Below are positions 15,979 to 23,996 of a stretch of DNA of 64,000 nt, in pieces (within the stretch, counting starts at the first letter, position 1; each line of letters begins with the position of its first letter). The notes beneath the pieces are model-generated. The model worked only from the letters and a program-made list of their open reading frames with translations. It did no database searches and was not told the origin of the DNA. Made by a program: the position numbers and the translations under genes. The stretch comes from an uncultured Bacilli bacterium (GTDB lineage Bacteria > Bacillota_I > Bacilli_A > RF39 > UBA660), in the NCBI GenBank assembly GCA_934096035.1, contig CAKOKX010000001.1:372001-436000 (forward strand), given 5' to 3'.

Positions 15979-16855
15979 TCAATTTGAAGTTTTAACAGCT
16001 ATAGAAAGAAATAATAAAAAATTATCACAAAGAGATATATCAAAAGAGACAAATTTGTCATTAGGAACTGTTAATAAAATAATTTCTGAGTTATTGGAAA
16101 TCAAATTAATCGATAAAGAAAATAATATTACAAAAAATGGTGTGAAAATACTACAGCCATATAGAGTAAAAAGAGCCATTTTTTTAGCTGCAGGTTTTGG
16201 ATCAAGGTTAGTTCCAATTACACTAAATACCCCAAAACCAATGGTTTTGGTAAATGGCAAAAGAATAATCGAAACGTTATTAGACGCCGTAATAAGTGCG
16301 GATATTGAAGAAATATATATAGTTACTGGATATTTGTCAGAACAATTTGAAATTTTAAAGAAAAAATACCCTCAAATTAAATTGATTGAAAATAATATGT
16401 ATAATGAAGCAAATAATATTTCATCAGCATATCTAGTAAGAAATTTGATAAAAAATGCTTATGTATTAGAATCGGATTTATACCTTTATAATCCAAGATT
16501 AATAAGAAAATATGAATATCATAGTAATTTCTTGGGATATTATGTTGATAGAAGTGATGATTGGTGTATAGAAGTTAAAAATGGAATCATAACTAAAGAA
16601 AAAATTGGGGGAATAAATTGCTATCAAATGGTAGGTATTTCTTACTATGATGAAAGAGATGGCATTAATATTGAAAAAGATATGGAAGATGTTTTCAAAT
16701 CACCTGGTGGAAAAGAAAAATATTGGGAACAAGTTATTCTAGATATTTGTAAGAAAAATTACAATATATACTTAAGAGAATGTCAAAAAGAAGATATAAT
16801 AGAGATAGATACATTTAATGAATTAAAAGCTATTGATAAAACTTATGATGTATAA
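15962..16855 (+). CDS. HTH-fused LicC/PntC-like CTP:phosphocholine or CTP:2-aminoethylphosphonate cytidylyltransferase
   Basis: Residues about 1-65 form a MarR-like winged helix (LSQRDISKETNLSLGTVNKI). Residues about 66-297 form a nucleotidyltransferase of the LicC type. Landmarks are AIFLAAGFGSRL with PITLNTPKPM, YIVTGYLSEQFEIL, NEANNISSAYLV, the acidic YVLESDLYLY that would bind Mg2+, and a terminal EIDTFNEL. LicC activates phosphocholine and PntC activates 2-aminoethylphosphonate, both yielding CMP-linked head groups. The N-terminal HTH suggests DNA binding or a purely structural role. The operon encodes uptake but no choline kinase, which fits a phosphonate substrate that needs no phosphorylation. 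Start ATG after AGGAGAAG; a terminator follows. Confidence 0.8.
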   Translation: MQLTINQFEVLTAIERNNKKLSQRDISKETNLSLGTVNKIISELLEIKLIDKENNITKNGVKILQPYRVKRAIFLAAGFGSRLVPITLNTPKPMVLVNGKRIIETLLDAVISADIEEIYIVTGYLSEQFEILKKKYPQIKLIENNMYNEANNISSAYLVRNLIKNAYVLESDLYLYNPRLIRKYEYHSNFLGYYVDRSDDWCIEVKNGIITKEKIGGINCYQMVGISYYDERDGINIEKDMEDVFKSPGGKEKYWEQVILDICKKNYNIYLRECQKEDIIEIDTFNELKAIDKTYDV

Positions 16856-16858
16856 AAT

Positions 16859-16887
16859 AAGAGAATTACTACTTATTCTCTTTTTTT
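16859..16887 (+). terminator. intrinsic terminator
   Basis: AAGAGAAT (16859-16866) pairs with ATTCTCTT (16875-16882) across an 8-nt loop and leads into a run of seven Ts. Confidence 0.85.
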
Positions 16888-16918
16888 GTAAAATATGAAG
16901 CAATATAAATGTCCAAAA

Positions 16919-16947
16919 TTGACAATAATTAGGGGTTATAGTATAAT
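16919..16947 (+). promoter_or_regulatory. consensus sigma-A promoter of the glycopolymer locus
   Basis: A perfect TTGACA-17 bp-TATAAT lies 18 bp before the first gene. It is likely to drive the locus that extends to about 32.1 kb. No strong internal terminator is seen before the one at 32147. Confidence 0.9.
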
Positions 16948-16965
16948 TTCTTTGGTGAATATAAT

Positions 16966-17922
16966 ATGATACTAATAACTCATAAAGATATTGAAAATCT
17001 CAATATTTCAAAAAAAGAATGCTATAATTGGGTTGTAGATTGCCTTAAATACAAACAAGAATGTATATTGCCACCCAAAATAAGCATAAAGCCATCTGCA
17101 GGAATTTTTTGCAATGTAATGCCAAGTTTTGTTAAAATTAATGATAAAACATATGGTGGAGTAAAAATAGTTACAAGATATCCAGATAGAGAACCATCTT
17201 TAGATAGTCAAATTATTTTATTTGATGCCGATACTGGTGAAAATTTAGCAATTATGGATGGCAACTGGATTACCGCAATGAGAACAGGTTCTGTTGCAGC
17301 TCATTCCATCGGCCTTTTTGCTAATAAAAATGTTAAAAAAATTGGAATTTTAGGTTTGGGAAATACAGCTCGTACTACTTTTCAATCTTTTCTTGAGAAT
17401 ATTTATGATGGAAATAGTTTACAAGTTAAATTGTTAAAGTATAAGCAACAAGAAGAATTATTTGCAAAACAATTTAGCAATTATAAAAAAATAAATTTTT
17501 TATTTGTAGATACTGGAGAAGAATTAGTGGAAGACTCAGATGTGATTATTTCTGCTGCAACATATCTTCCTGATAATATATGTGAAAAAAATGAAAAATT
17601 CAAGGAAGGCGTTTTGGTAATACCTGTTCATACATTAGGATTTACTAATTGCGACTTGTTTTTTGATAAAGTTTTTGCAGATGATTATGATCATGTGAAA
17701 AATTTTAAATATTTTGATAAATTTAAAAAATTTGGAGAAGTTAGTGATGTTATCAACAAAAGAATAGAAGGTAGAACGAGTGAAAAAGAACGCATTTTAG
17801 TATATAATATAGGAATTTCTATTCATGATATATATTTTGCGGCTAAAATTTACAAAAAATTAGCAAACAAAAAAGAAAAGATTAATTTTAAAGGTCCAAC
17901 AGAAAAATTTTGGGTAAAATAA
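16966..17922 (+). CDS. ornithine cyclodeaminase/mu-crystallin family protein
   Basis: The 318-residue cytoplasmic protein has the family's N-terminal substrate domain (YGGVKIVTRYPDREPSLDSQ, MDGNWITAMRTGSVAAHSIG) and a Rossmann NAD(P) site, GILGLGNTARTTF (about 127-139). Members are ornithine cyclodeaminase, alanine dehydrogenase, ketimine reductases and the SbnB-type amino-acid-forming dehydrogenase. At the head of a glycopolymer operon it may make or recycle an amino acid that decorates the polymer, or may act on the amine side of aminoethylphosphonate metabolism. Substrate cannot be assigned from motifs. Thirteen bases separate it from licD. Confidence 0.75.
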   Translation: MILITHKDIENLNISKKECYNWVVDCLKYKQECILPPKISIKPSAGIFCNVMPSFVKINDKTYGGVKIVTRYPDREPSLDSQIILFDADTGENLAIMDGNWITAMRTGSVAAHSIGLFANKNVKKIGILGLGNTARTTFQSFLENIYDGNSLQVKLLKYKQQEELFAKQFSNYKKINFLFVDTGEELVEDSDVIISAATYLPDNICEKNEKFKEGVLVIPVHTLGFTNCDLFFDKVFADDYDHVKNFKYFDKFKKFGEVSDVINKRIEGRTSEKERILVYNIGISIHDIYFAAKIYKKLANKKEKINFKGPTEKFWVK

Positions 17923-17934
17923 AGAGAGGCAAAA

Positions 17935-18747
17935 ATGAAAAATAAAGAACAACTAAAAGAAATACAAGATAAGTTATTAGAAATGGCCATTTTTATAGAT
18001 GAAATTTGCAGAAAAAATAATATTGAATACTATCTGGCTTATGGCACTTGTTTAGGTGCTATTAGACACAAAGGGTTTATTCCTTGGGACGATGATTATG
18101 ATATTGTTATGACTTATGATAACTATCAAAAATTTATCAAAGTTATGGAATCACAAAAGTCTAAATATGTTATTCAAACTATTTATAATGATCCAGAGTA
18201 TAATAGACAATTTGCTAAAGTTCGTAACATTGAAACTACATATATTGAATGTGGTAATGAAAATAGAAATATGATTCAAGGCTTGTACATAGATATTTTT
18301 CCTTTAGTAGGATATCCTAACGGAAAAATAAAACAACTTATATTTAAAATAAACAGAGCTCTTGCTATGTATTCATATTCAAATATGATTAATAATAAAT
18401 TCATGAATGTTTTAGCTAAAATAATATATTTGGGAACAAAATCAAAAAAAATAAGTCATTTTTATGAGAAAAAAATTGTTAAATATGACACACAAAAAAC
18501 AGACTTGTGGATGAGTGTTTTTGGTGAAAGCTACGAAGAGAATATATTAAATAAAGAAATATATGGAAAACCAATTCTTGTAGATTTTGATGGTCATAAA
18601 TTTCCTGTTCCCCAAAAAAGTCATGAATATTTGACGATAACATATGGCGATTACATGAAAATACCTTCAAAAGAAAAAATTGAGAGTATGCAACACCACG
18701 TTTATAAGATGGATTTAAATAAAAGTTATAAAGATTATATAAAATAA
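17935..18747 (+). CDS. licD: LicD-family phosphocholine/phosphonate transferase
   Basis: The 270-residue enzyme opens with the LicD core: YYLAYGTCLGAIRHKGFIPW followed by DDDYDIVM. The Gly-Arg-His and triple-Asp cluster form the nucleotidyltransferase-fold active site. LicD proteins move a CMP-activated head group (phosphocholine in pneumococcus; sugar phosphates or phosphoethanolamine-like groups in others) onto a glycan. No membrane helix is evident, so the reaction occurs on the cytoplasmic lipid-linked repeat unit. With the cytidylyltransferase 1 kb upstream it completes an activation-transfer pair. The ATG follows AAAGAGAGG. Confidence 0.88.
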   Translation: MKNKEQLKEIQDKLLEMAIFIDEICRKNNIEYYLAYGTCLGAIRHKGFIPWDDDYDIVMTYDNYQKFIKVMESQKSKYVIQTIYNDPEYNRQFAKVRNIETTYIECGNENRNMIQGLYIDIFPLVGYPNGKIKQLIFKINRALAMYSYSNMINNKFMNVLAKIIYLGTKSKKISHFYEKKIVKYDTQKTDLWMSVFGESYEENILNKEIYGKPILVDFDGHKFPVPQKSHEYLTITYGDYMKIPSKEKIESMQHHVYKMDLNKSYKDYIK

Positions 18748-18759
18748 AGAGGAAATATT

Positions 18760-20214
18760 ATGAGTAAAAAAAATACATTATTTAAAAATACAATTTTTAA
18801 ATCTTTGTTAAATATTGTTAATATTGTTGTACCTTTAATTATTGGACCATATATCATGAGACTTCTTGATGTAGATTTGTATGGAACATATAACAGGGTA
18901 TTATCAGAGTTTCAGGTATTTATGGTCTTTGCGGCCTTTGGAGTTTATACGTTAGGAGTTAGAGAAATCAGTAAAGTTAGAGATGATGAAAAGAAAGTAT
19001 CTAAGCTATTTACAAATTTATTTGTTATATCATTGATTTCAAATTTACTTATAATGGTAGTATATGTTTTATATGCTATTTTAACATCTAGTGGCATAGC
19101 TCAAATGATATATTTTGTACTTACTATTCAAATTGTAGCAAATATTTTTTATGTTGAATTTGTTAATGAAGCATTAGAAAACTATAAATTTATTACTATT
19201 AAATCAATCATTGTTAAGATTATATATTTAATTTCTATTTTACTTTTTATAAAAAATCCTGACGATGTGGTTATATATGCAATAGTTGTATCAGTTACGA
19301 TATTTTTAAATAATATTATAAGCTTTATATATGCAAAAAGTAAGATAAAATTTGACTTTTCAGATCTTAAATTTAAAAAATACATTAAACCTTTATTAGC
19401 AGTTTTAGTTATTTCAAATGTAGAATTATTATATGGCCAATTAGATAGAGTCTTATTAGGCAGATTTGTAAGTGATGTTTCCGTAACTGTATATTATACA
19501 GCTTATTATCTAATAAGTACTCTAGCATCCATTCCATATTCAATAATCAACGTTTCTATCCCAAGATTATCATACATTTTAAAAAATGAAACTCAAGAAA
19601 AATATGAAGAAAAACTTGCAAATTCTATTTCATCATTATTATTTATAATAGTACCAATGTGCTTAGGAGTTTTTGTTTTATCGAAAGAAATAGTTATTCT
19701 ATATGCCGGAGAAAAATATACAAATATAACAATTCCGTTAATGGTAGCATGTATATCTAGAATTTTTATTTCACTTGAATCTGTTATGAATAATTTAGTA
19801 ATGTATCCAAATGATAAAGAAAACAGAATATTGAAGGTAACCGCATTATGTGGCGTTGCTAATTTATGTGTTAACTTTCTGCTAATTGGGCTAAACATTT
19901 TTAATCCTATAACTGCTTTAGTTACAACAGGTTTAGCAGAATTATCTGTATTTATTATTCATTATAATTATGCTAAAAGAAAGATGAAAATTAATGTTAA
20001 TATTTTTACTAGGAAAAATATTACATATATAGTTTTAAGTTTATTATTTATACCAATAGCATTAGTGATTAAATGTTTAAATCTCAATTTTTGGATTGGA
20101 ATAATTTTAACAATGCTTACTTGTATGACACTTTATTTTATAGTACTTTATATTAAGAAAGATAATAATTTAATATTTATATTAAGTAAATTTTTAAGAA
20201 AGAATAAGAGGTAA
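18760..20214 (+). CDS. polysaccharide flippase (Wzx/MOP superfamily)
   Basis: A 484-residue integral membrane protein with about 14 helices. Its N-terminus (LFKNTIFKSLLNIVNIVVPLI then GPYIMRLLDVDLYGTYN) is characteristic of Wzx/RfbX-type O-unit transporters. It would flip the undecaprenyl-linked repeat unit across the membrane. The length is normal for the family. It lies between licD and the sulfotransferase, with 2-12 bp gaps, so it is part of the same operon. Which polymer is carried cannot be determined, but the neighbouring polymerase implies a Wzx/Wzy-dependent route. Confidence 0.92.
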   Translation: MSKKNTLFKNTIFKSLLNIVNIVVPLIIGPYIMRLLDVDLYGTYNRVLSEFQVFMVFAAFGVYTLGVREISKVRDDEKKVSKLFTNLFVISLISNLLIMVVYVLYAILTSSGIAQMIYFVLTIQIVANIFYVEFVNEALENYKFITIKSIIVKIIYLISILLFIKNPDDVVIYAIVVSVTIFLNNIISFIYAKSKIKFDFSDLKFKKYIKPLLAVLVISNVELLYGQLDRVLLGRFVSDVSVTVYYTAYYLISTLASIPYSIINVSIPRLSYILKNETQEKYEEKLANSISSLLFIIVPMCLGVFVLSKEIVILYAGEKYTNITIPLMVACISRIFISLESVMNNLVMYPNDKENRILKVTALCGVANLCVNFLLIGLNIFNPITALVTTGLAELSVFIIHYNYAKRKMKINVNIFTRKNITYIVLSLLFIPIALVIKCLNLNFWIGIILTMLTCMTLYFIVLYIKKDNNLIFILSKFLRKNKR

Positions 20215-20216
20215 AT

Positions 20217-21272
20217 ATGAAAAGAATAATTGTGCCGACTGGATATATGGGAAGTGGTTCATCAGCTGTAACGGACATAGTATCTGAGTTTAAAGATTGT
20301 GAAAATAGCTTTAAAAGCTTTGAATATGTAATGTTACACTGTCCAAACGGACTATTTGATTTAGAAGATAAGCTGCTAATAGGAAATAATGCCATAAGGA
20401 GTGATGAAGCACTTAGATCTTTTGAATACCAAATGAAGAAATTATATAATAAGAAATATTGGTGGGTTGGTAATTATAAAAAAATAATAGGAGAAGATTT
20501 TCTTAGTATGACCAAAGAATTTATAAACGATATTCAAGATTTAAACTATGAAGGCTATTGGTATTTTCAAGAAGATGTTGATTTCAAAATGTTTCTAAAA
20601 TTAATTGTTTTAAAAATACTAAAAATAATTACCTTTAATAAATTAAAATTTAAAAAAGTTTTAAAATACAAAGATGGAATGAGAATATCATTTAATTCTC
20701 CTGAAGAATTTTATAAAAAGTCACACGATTACATTTACAAAATAATTGAATTAATATCTAAAAACAAAGAAAATGTCGTATTAGATCAACTACTTTTACC
20801 ATTTAACTTATTTCGTGTAGATAATTATTTCGATGATAGATTAAAAGTAATTGTGGTGGAAAGAGATCCGAGAGATGTTTACATTTTGAACAAATATGTA
20901 TGGGGAAAGAAGAAAATATCTGTACCTATGCCAACGGATGTTGAAGAATTTTGCACTTTTTATGAAAAGATGAGGGAAAGTGAAAAGAAGACAGATAGCC
21001 GAAAAGTTTTAAGAGTAAAATTTGAAGATTTAATTTATAATTATGATCAAAAGATAGATGAAATCACAAAATTCTTAGGTTTCAGTCAAAAAGAACATAT
21101 TTATAAAAAAAGTAGGTTTAATCCTGATTTGTCGATTAAAAATACTCAATTATTTAGAAAAAAAGAATATGCTGATGAAATTAGTATAATTGAAAAAAAT
21201 TTATCGAGTTACCTATACGAATTTCCTTATCAAATAAATAACGATGAAAAAAACACAATAGAATTTGAATGA
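20217..21272 (+). CDS. PAPS-dependent sulfotransferase-family protein
   Basis: The 351-residue cytoplasmic protein shows a 5'-phosphosulfate-binding-type loop, GYMGSGSSAV (about 9-18), and a 3'-phosphate motif, VIVVERDPRDVYIL (about 210-223). It also has the family's late helix-turn element, VLRVKFEDLIYNYDQKI. Such enzymes transfer sulfate from PAPS to carbohydrate hydroxyls. A sulfated glycopolymer would be unusual in a low-GC Gram-positive. No PAPS-synthesis gene lies in the window. Distant kinases share the loop, so sulfation itself is inference. It begins two bases after the flippase stop. Confidence 0.7.
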   Translation: MKRIIVPTGYMGSGSSAVTDIVSEFKDCENSFKSFEYVMLHCPNGLFDLEDKLLIGNNAIRSDEALRSFEYQMKKLYNKKYWWVGNYKKIIGEDFLSMTKEFINDIQDLNYEGYWYFQEDVDFKMFLKLIVLKILKIITFNKLKFKKVLKYKDGMRISFNSPEEFYKKSHDYIYKIIELISKNKENVVLDQLLLPFNLFRVDNYFDDRLKVIVVERDPRDVYILNKYVWGKKKISVPMPTDVEEFCTFYEKMRESEKKTDSRKVLRVKFEDLIYNYDQKIDEITKFLGFSQKEHIYKKSRFNPDLSIKNTQLFRKKEYADEISIIEKNLSSYLYEFPYQINNDEKNTIEFE

Positions 21273-21295
21273 AGTTTTAAATTATAGGAGAAGAA

Positions 21296-23053
21296 ATGAA
21301 AAAAAATGTTATATTAATAGTACTAGATTCAATTACAAATGATATTTTATTTAACAAAAATAGTTCTAAGCTATGTGCACCATTTTTAAATAGTTTACGA
21401 AATAAGTCAATTTCAGGAGATAAAATGTTTTCTGAAGCTCCATACACAGAAGCTGCTTTAATAGCACTTTTAGGATCGCTTGATACAATGGATAAAGGCG
21501 GTTATATGGAAAAGTTCAAAAATAAGACTTGTGTTTTAGAATGTTTTAAAAAGAATGGTTATAAAGTTTTTTTTAATAATTATTATCCAAGTGTTTATCC
21601 AAGTTACTCAGTAAAGGGTTTCGATGATAAAAAGTATATTGAAGGTTTTGACTTTAACCAACTATGGGAATATAGATTGAACTATTTTTCTTCGATTAAT
21701 ATTTCAAAAGAAGAAAGAAAAATGTTAATTGAAATGCTAGAAGACAATTTTCTTGCTTGGTTAGAATATTTTGACAAAATCAAAAATAATAATGAGGAAA
21801 CGTCTATGATGAACGATTGCATAGATAAAAGTAATTTGGATTTCAGTATAAAGCAATTAAAACAAGAATTTAACAATTTTAAGAAGAACAAAGAACAGTA
21901 TTTAGATTGTTTATTTACTATGAAAGAAAAACATCCACTATTTAAAATAAAGACTTATAAAATGACTGATAAAGTAAATGATGATGCAATTCGTCAAGTA
22001 GTAATGAAACGATACTTAAAAACTTTCAAAAAAATTGAAAGAATGAATTTTAACAAAAATATTATAAATAATAAATTTCCATTTGCAAAATTTTTAAAAA
22101 GTCTTGCAAGTAAAGAGTGGAGTGTAGCAAAAGGACTTTTAGCAGCATATAAAAATTCCTTATTTGATAAAGATTTGTATGATAGGATTAATATAGATTA
22201 TGATCAATTTAAAAATCAAAGATCATTTTATACAGTATCTCAAGAATTATGTAAATGGATTTCTAATAATAAGAATAAACCTTTTATGGCTTATGTTCAT
22301 GTTGATGATGCTCATTATACAGAAAGTTTTTTTACTTATGATACGGATGATATAAAAATAATAGATAATGATTTCAAAAGAATTGATGATTATCTTGATA
22401 AATTACCCAAAAATTACTATGGAAGTATTGCATATGATTTAGCATTATTATATTGTGATAATGTAATTAAAAATATATTTAAATATTTAAAAGACAATAA
22501 TTTATTGGAAAGTACAAGTGTTGTTATTACTGCAGATCATGGCTTTTCCTACTATTTTAACCCAATCAGAGAAAAATATGTTATATCCAGTTATAAAGAA
22601 AACTATAATGTTCCTTTTATAATATATGATGATGACACAAAACCGCGGAAAATCTATGATTTTTGTTCTACTAAAGATATTCCAACAACTCTTTTATCCT
22701 TAGCAAATATTAAAATTCCAAAAGATTTTAAAGGATTAAATCTTTTAAAAGATAAGGGAAGAAGTTATGCTTTACTTGAATACATGGGAGGAGGGTGTCC
22801 TGATATTTATCGAAGGCCAATTAACCTAGGAGTTAGAACTAATAATTATTTTGTAAGATTGGATGCTTTCATAAATAAAGATTTTAATGAAAATAAAATA
22901 ATGGAGCTTTACGATTTAGTTCATGATCCATTTGAAAATAATAATCTTTGTAATAAAAAAAATGTGAATATAAATAAAGAATTAGAGATTTTAGAAAAGA
23001 GATTTGATGACATAAAAGAACAATATGGAGGTATTAATGAAAATAAAAGTTAG
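21296..23053 (+). CDS. alkaline-phosphatase-superfamily (sulfatase-like) protein without signal or membrane segment
   Basis: The N-terminus VILIVLDSITND supplies the metal Asp typical of sulfatase/phosphoglycerol-transferase folds, and VVITADHGFSYYF (about 408-420) and AYVHVDDAHYTE (about 333-344) complete the set. The nucleophile position is Thr in APYTEAAL (about 49-56). The Cys/Ser-x-Pro-x-Arg motif of true sulfatases is absent, so a phosphoryl-type transfer or hydrolysis is more likely. About 190 residues of charged helical sequence (about 125-320) are inserted in the core. Homologous glycopolymer phosphotransferases are membrane-bound and extracellular, so an apparently cytoplasmic copy is odd. 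It follows the sulfotransferase by 23 bp. Confidence 0.72.
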   Translation: MKKNVILIVLDSITNDILFNKNSSKLCAPFLNSLRNKSISGDKMFSEAPYTEAALIALLGSLDTMDKGGYMEKFKNKTCVLECFKKNGYKVFFNNYYPSVYPSYSVKGFDDKKYIEGFDFNQLWEYRLNYFSSINISKEERKMLIEMLEDNFLAWLEYFDKIKNNNEETSMMNDCIDKSNLDFSIKQLKQEFNNFKKNKEQYLDCLFTMKEKHPLFKIKTYKMTDKVNDDAIRQVVMKRYLKTFKKIERMNFNKNIINNKFPFAKFLKSLASKEWSVAKGLLAAYKNSLFDKDLYDRINIDYDQFKNQRSFYTVSQELCKWISNNKNKPFMAYVHVDDAHYTESFFTYDTDDIKIIDNDFKRIDDYLDKLPKNYYGSIAYDLALLYCDNVIKNIFKYLKDNNLLESTSVVITADHGFSYYFNPIREKYVISSYKENYNVPFIIYDDDTKPRKIYDFCSTKDIPTTLLSLANIKIPKDFKGLNLLKDKGRSYALLEYMGGGCPDIYRRPINLGVRTNNYFVRLDAFINKDFNENKIMELYDLVHDPFENNNLCNKKNVNINKELEILEKRFDDIKEQYGGINENKS

Positions 23054-23996
23054 CATCATAGTCCCAGTATGGAATGTTGAAAAATATTTAGAACAATGTT
23101 TAGATTCATTAGTAAATCAAACATTAAAAGAAATTGAAATAATTATAGTAAATGATGGTAGTCCAGACAATAGTCAAGCTATAATTGATAAATATGTTAA
23201 GAAGTATCCTAAATTAGTAAAATCATTTATTAAAGAAAATGGTGGGCAAGGATCAGCAAGAAATTTTGGTTTATCAAAAGCCATGGGAAAATATATATCT
23301 TTTGTTGATAGTGATGATTGGTTGGATTTAAATGCTTTAGAAGAAATGTATAACATAGCAGTAGCAAATGATTCTGATATTGTTATTTGTGACATGATTG
23401 ATCGTTTAAAAGATTATGAAGTATATCATGATTGCACAAATTATAAAACGGTTTATGAAGTAACACCATCTGCATGCAACAAAATATTTAAAAAAGCTAT
23501 TATAAATGATTTAGAATTTTTACCTAATTTATGGTATGAAGATTTTAATTTCACTACTAAAATTTTATTAAAAACAAAAAAAATATCACAAATCAATAAG
23601 GGATTTTATCATTGTAATTGTAGGGAAGTTTCTACGATGAATAACAATAATTCTATAAAAAATCTTGATATGATCAAAGTGGTTGACGATTTAAAAAAAT
23701 ATGCCAAAGAAAATAATTTGTATGATGAAGAAATTTTTACTTATTTAATATATAATCACATTTTAATTACTTCAATAAATAGAGTTGCTATTCAAAAAAA
23801 TAAAAGTAAAAATGAAGTAATTAAAAAATTTATTAAATATTGTCATGAAAATATTCCAAATTATAGAAAAAATAATTTTTATTCAAATGAAAGAAGAAAT
23901 AAAAAAATAATTGCGTGGTTAAATTACCATTACTTTTATTATTTGTCAAAACTAATTTTAAAAATTAATTCATTAGTAAAAAGAGGTGGAAAATGA
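23037..23996 (+). CDS. GT2-family glycosyltransferase
   Basis: A GT-A fold enzyme of about 319 residues: VSIIVPVWNVEKYLEQCLDS, NDGSPDNSQ, GGQGSARNFGL and the metal-binding SFVDSDDW (about 90). It adds a sugar from a nucleotide donor to the lipid-linked repeat unit at the membrane. The start is the ATG with GGAGG at the right spacing; an in-frame ATG 12 bases upstream sits within that site. It overlaps the preceding gene by 17 bp. It is paralogous to the next gene, suggesting tandem duplication followed by a change of specificity. Confidence 0.9.
   Translation: MKIKVSIIVPVWNVEKYLEQCLDSLVNQTLKEIEIIIVNDGSPDNSQAIIDKYVKKYPKLVKSFIKENGGQGSARNFGLSKAMGKYISFVDSDDWLDLNALEEMYNIAVANDSDIVICDMIDRLKDYEVYHDCTNYKTVYEVTPSACNKIFKKAIINDLEFLPNLWYEDFNFTTKILLKTKKISQINKGFYHCNCREVSTMNNNNSIKNLDMIKVVDDLKKYAKENNLYDEEIFTYLIYNHILITSINRVAIQKNKSKNEVIKKFIKYCHENIPNYRKNNFYSNERRNKKIIAWLNYHYFYYLSKLILKINSLVKRGGK

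Noticed and set aside
21296..23053. True sulfatase acting on the sulfated polymer
   Set aside because: The formylglycine-type Cys/Ser-x-Pro-x-Arg motif is missing and there is no export signal.
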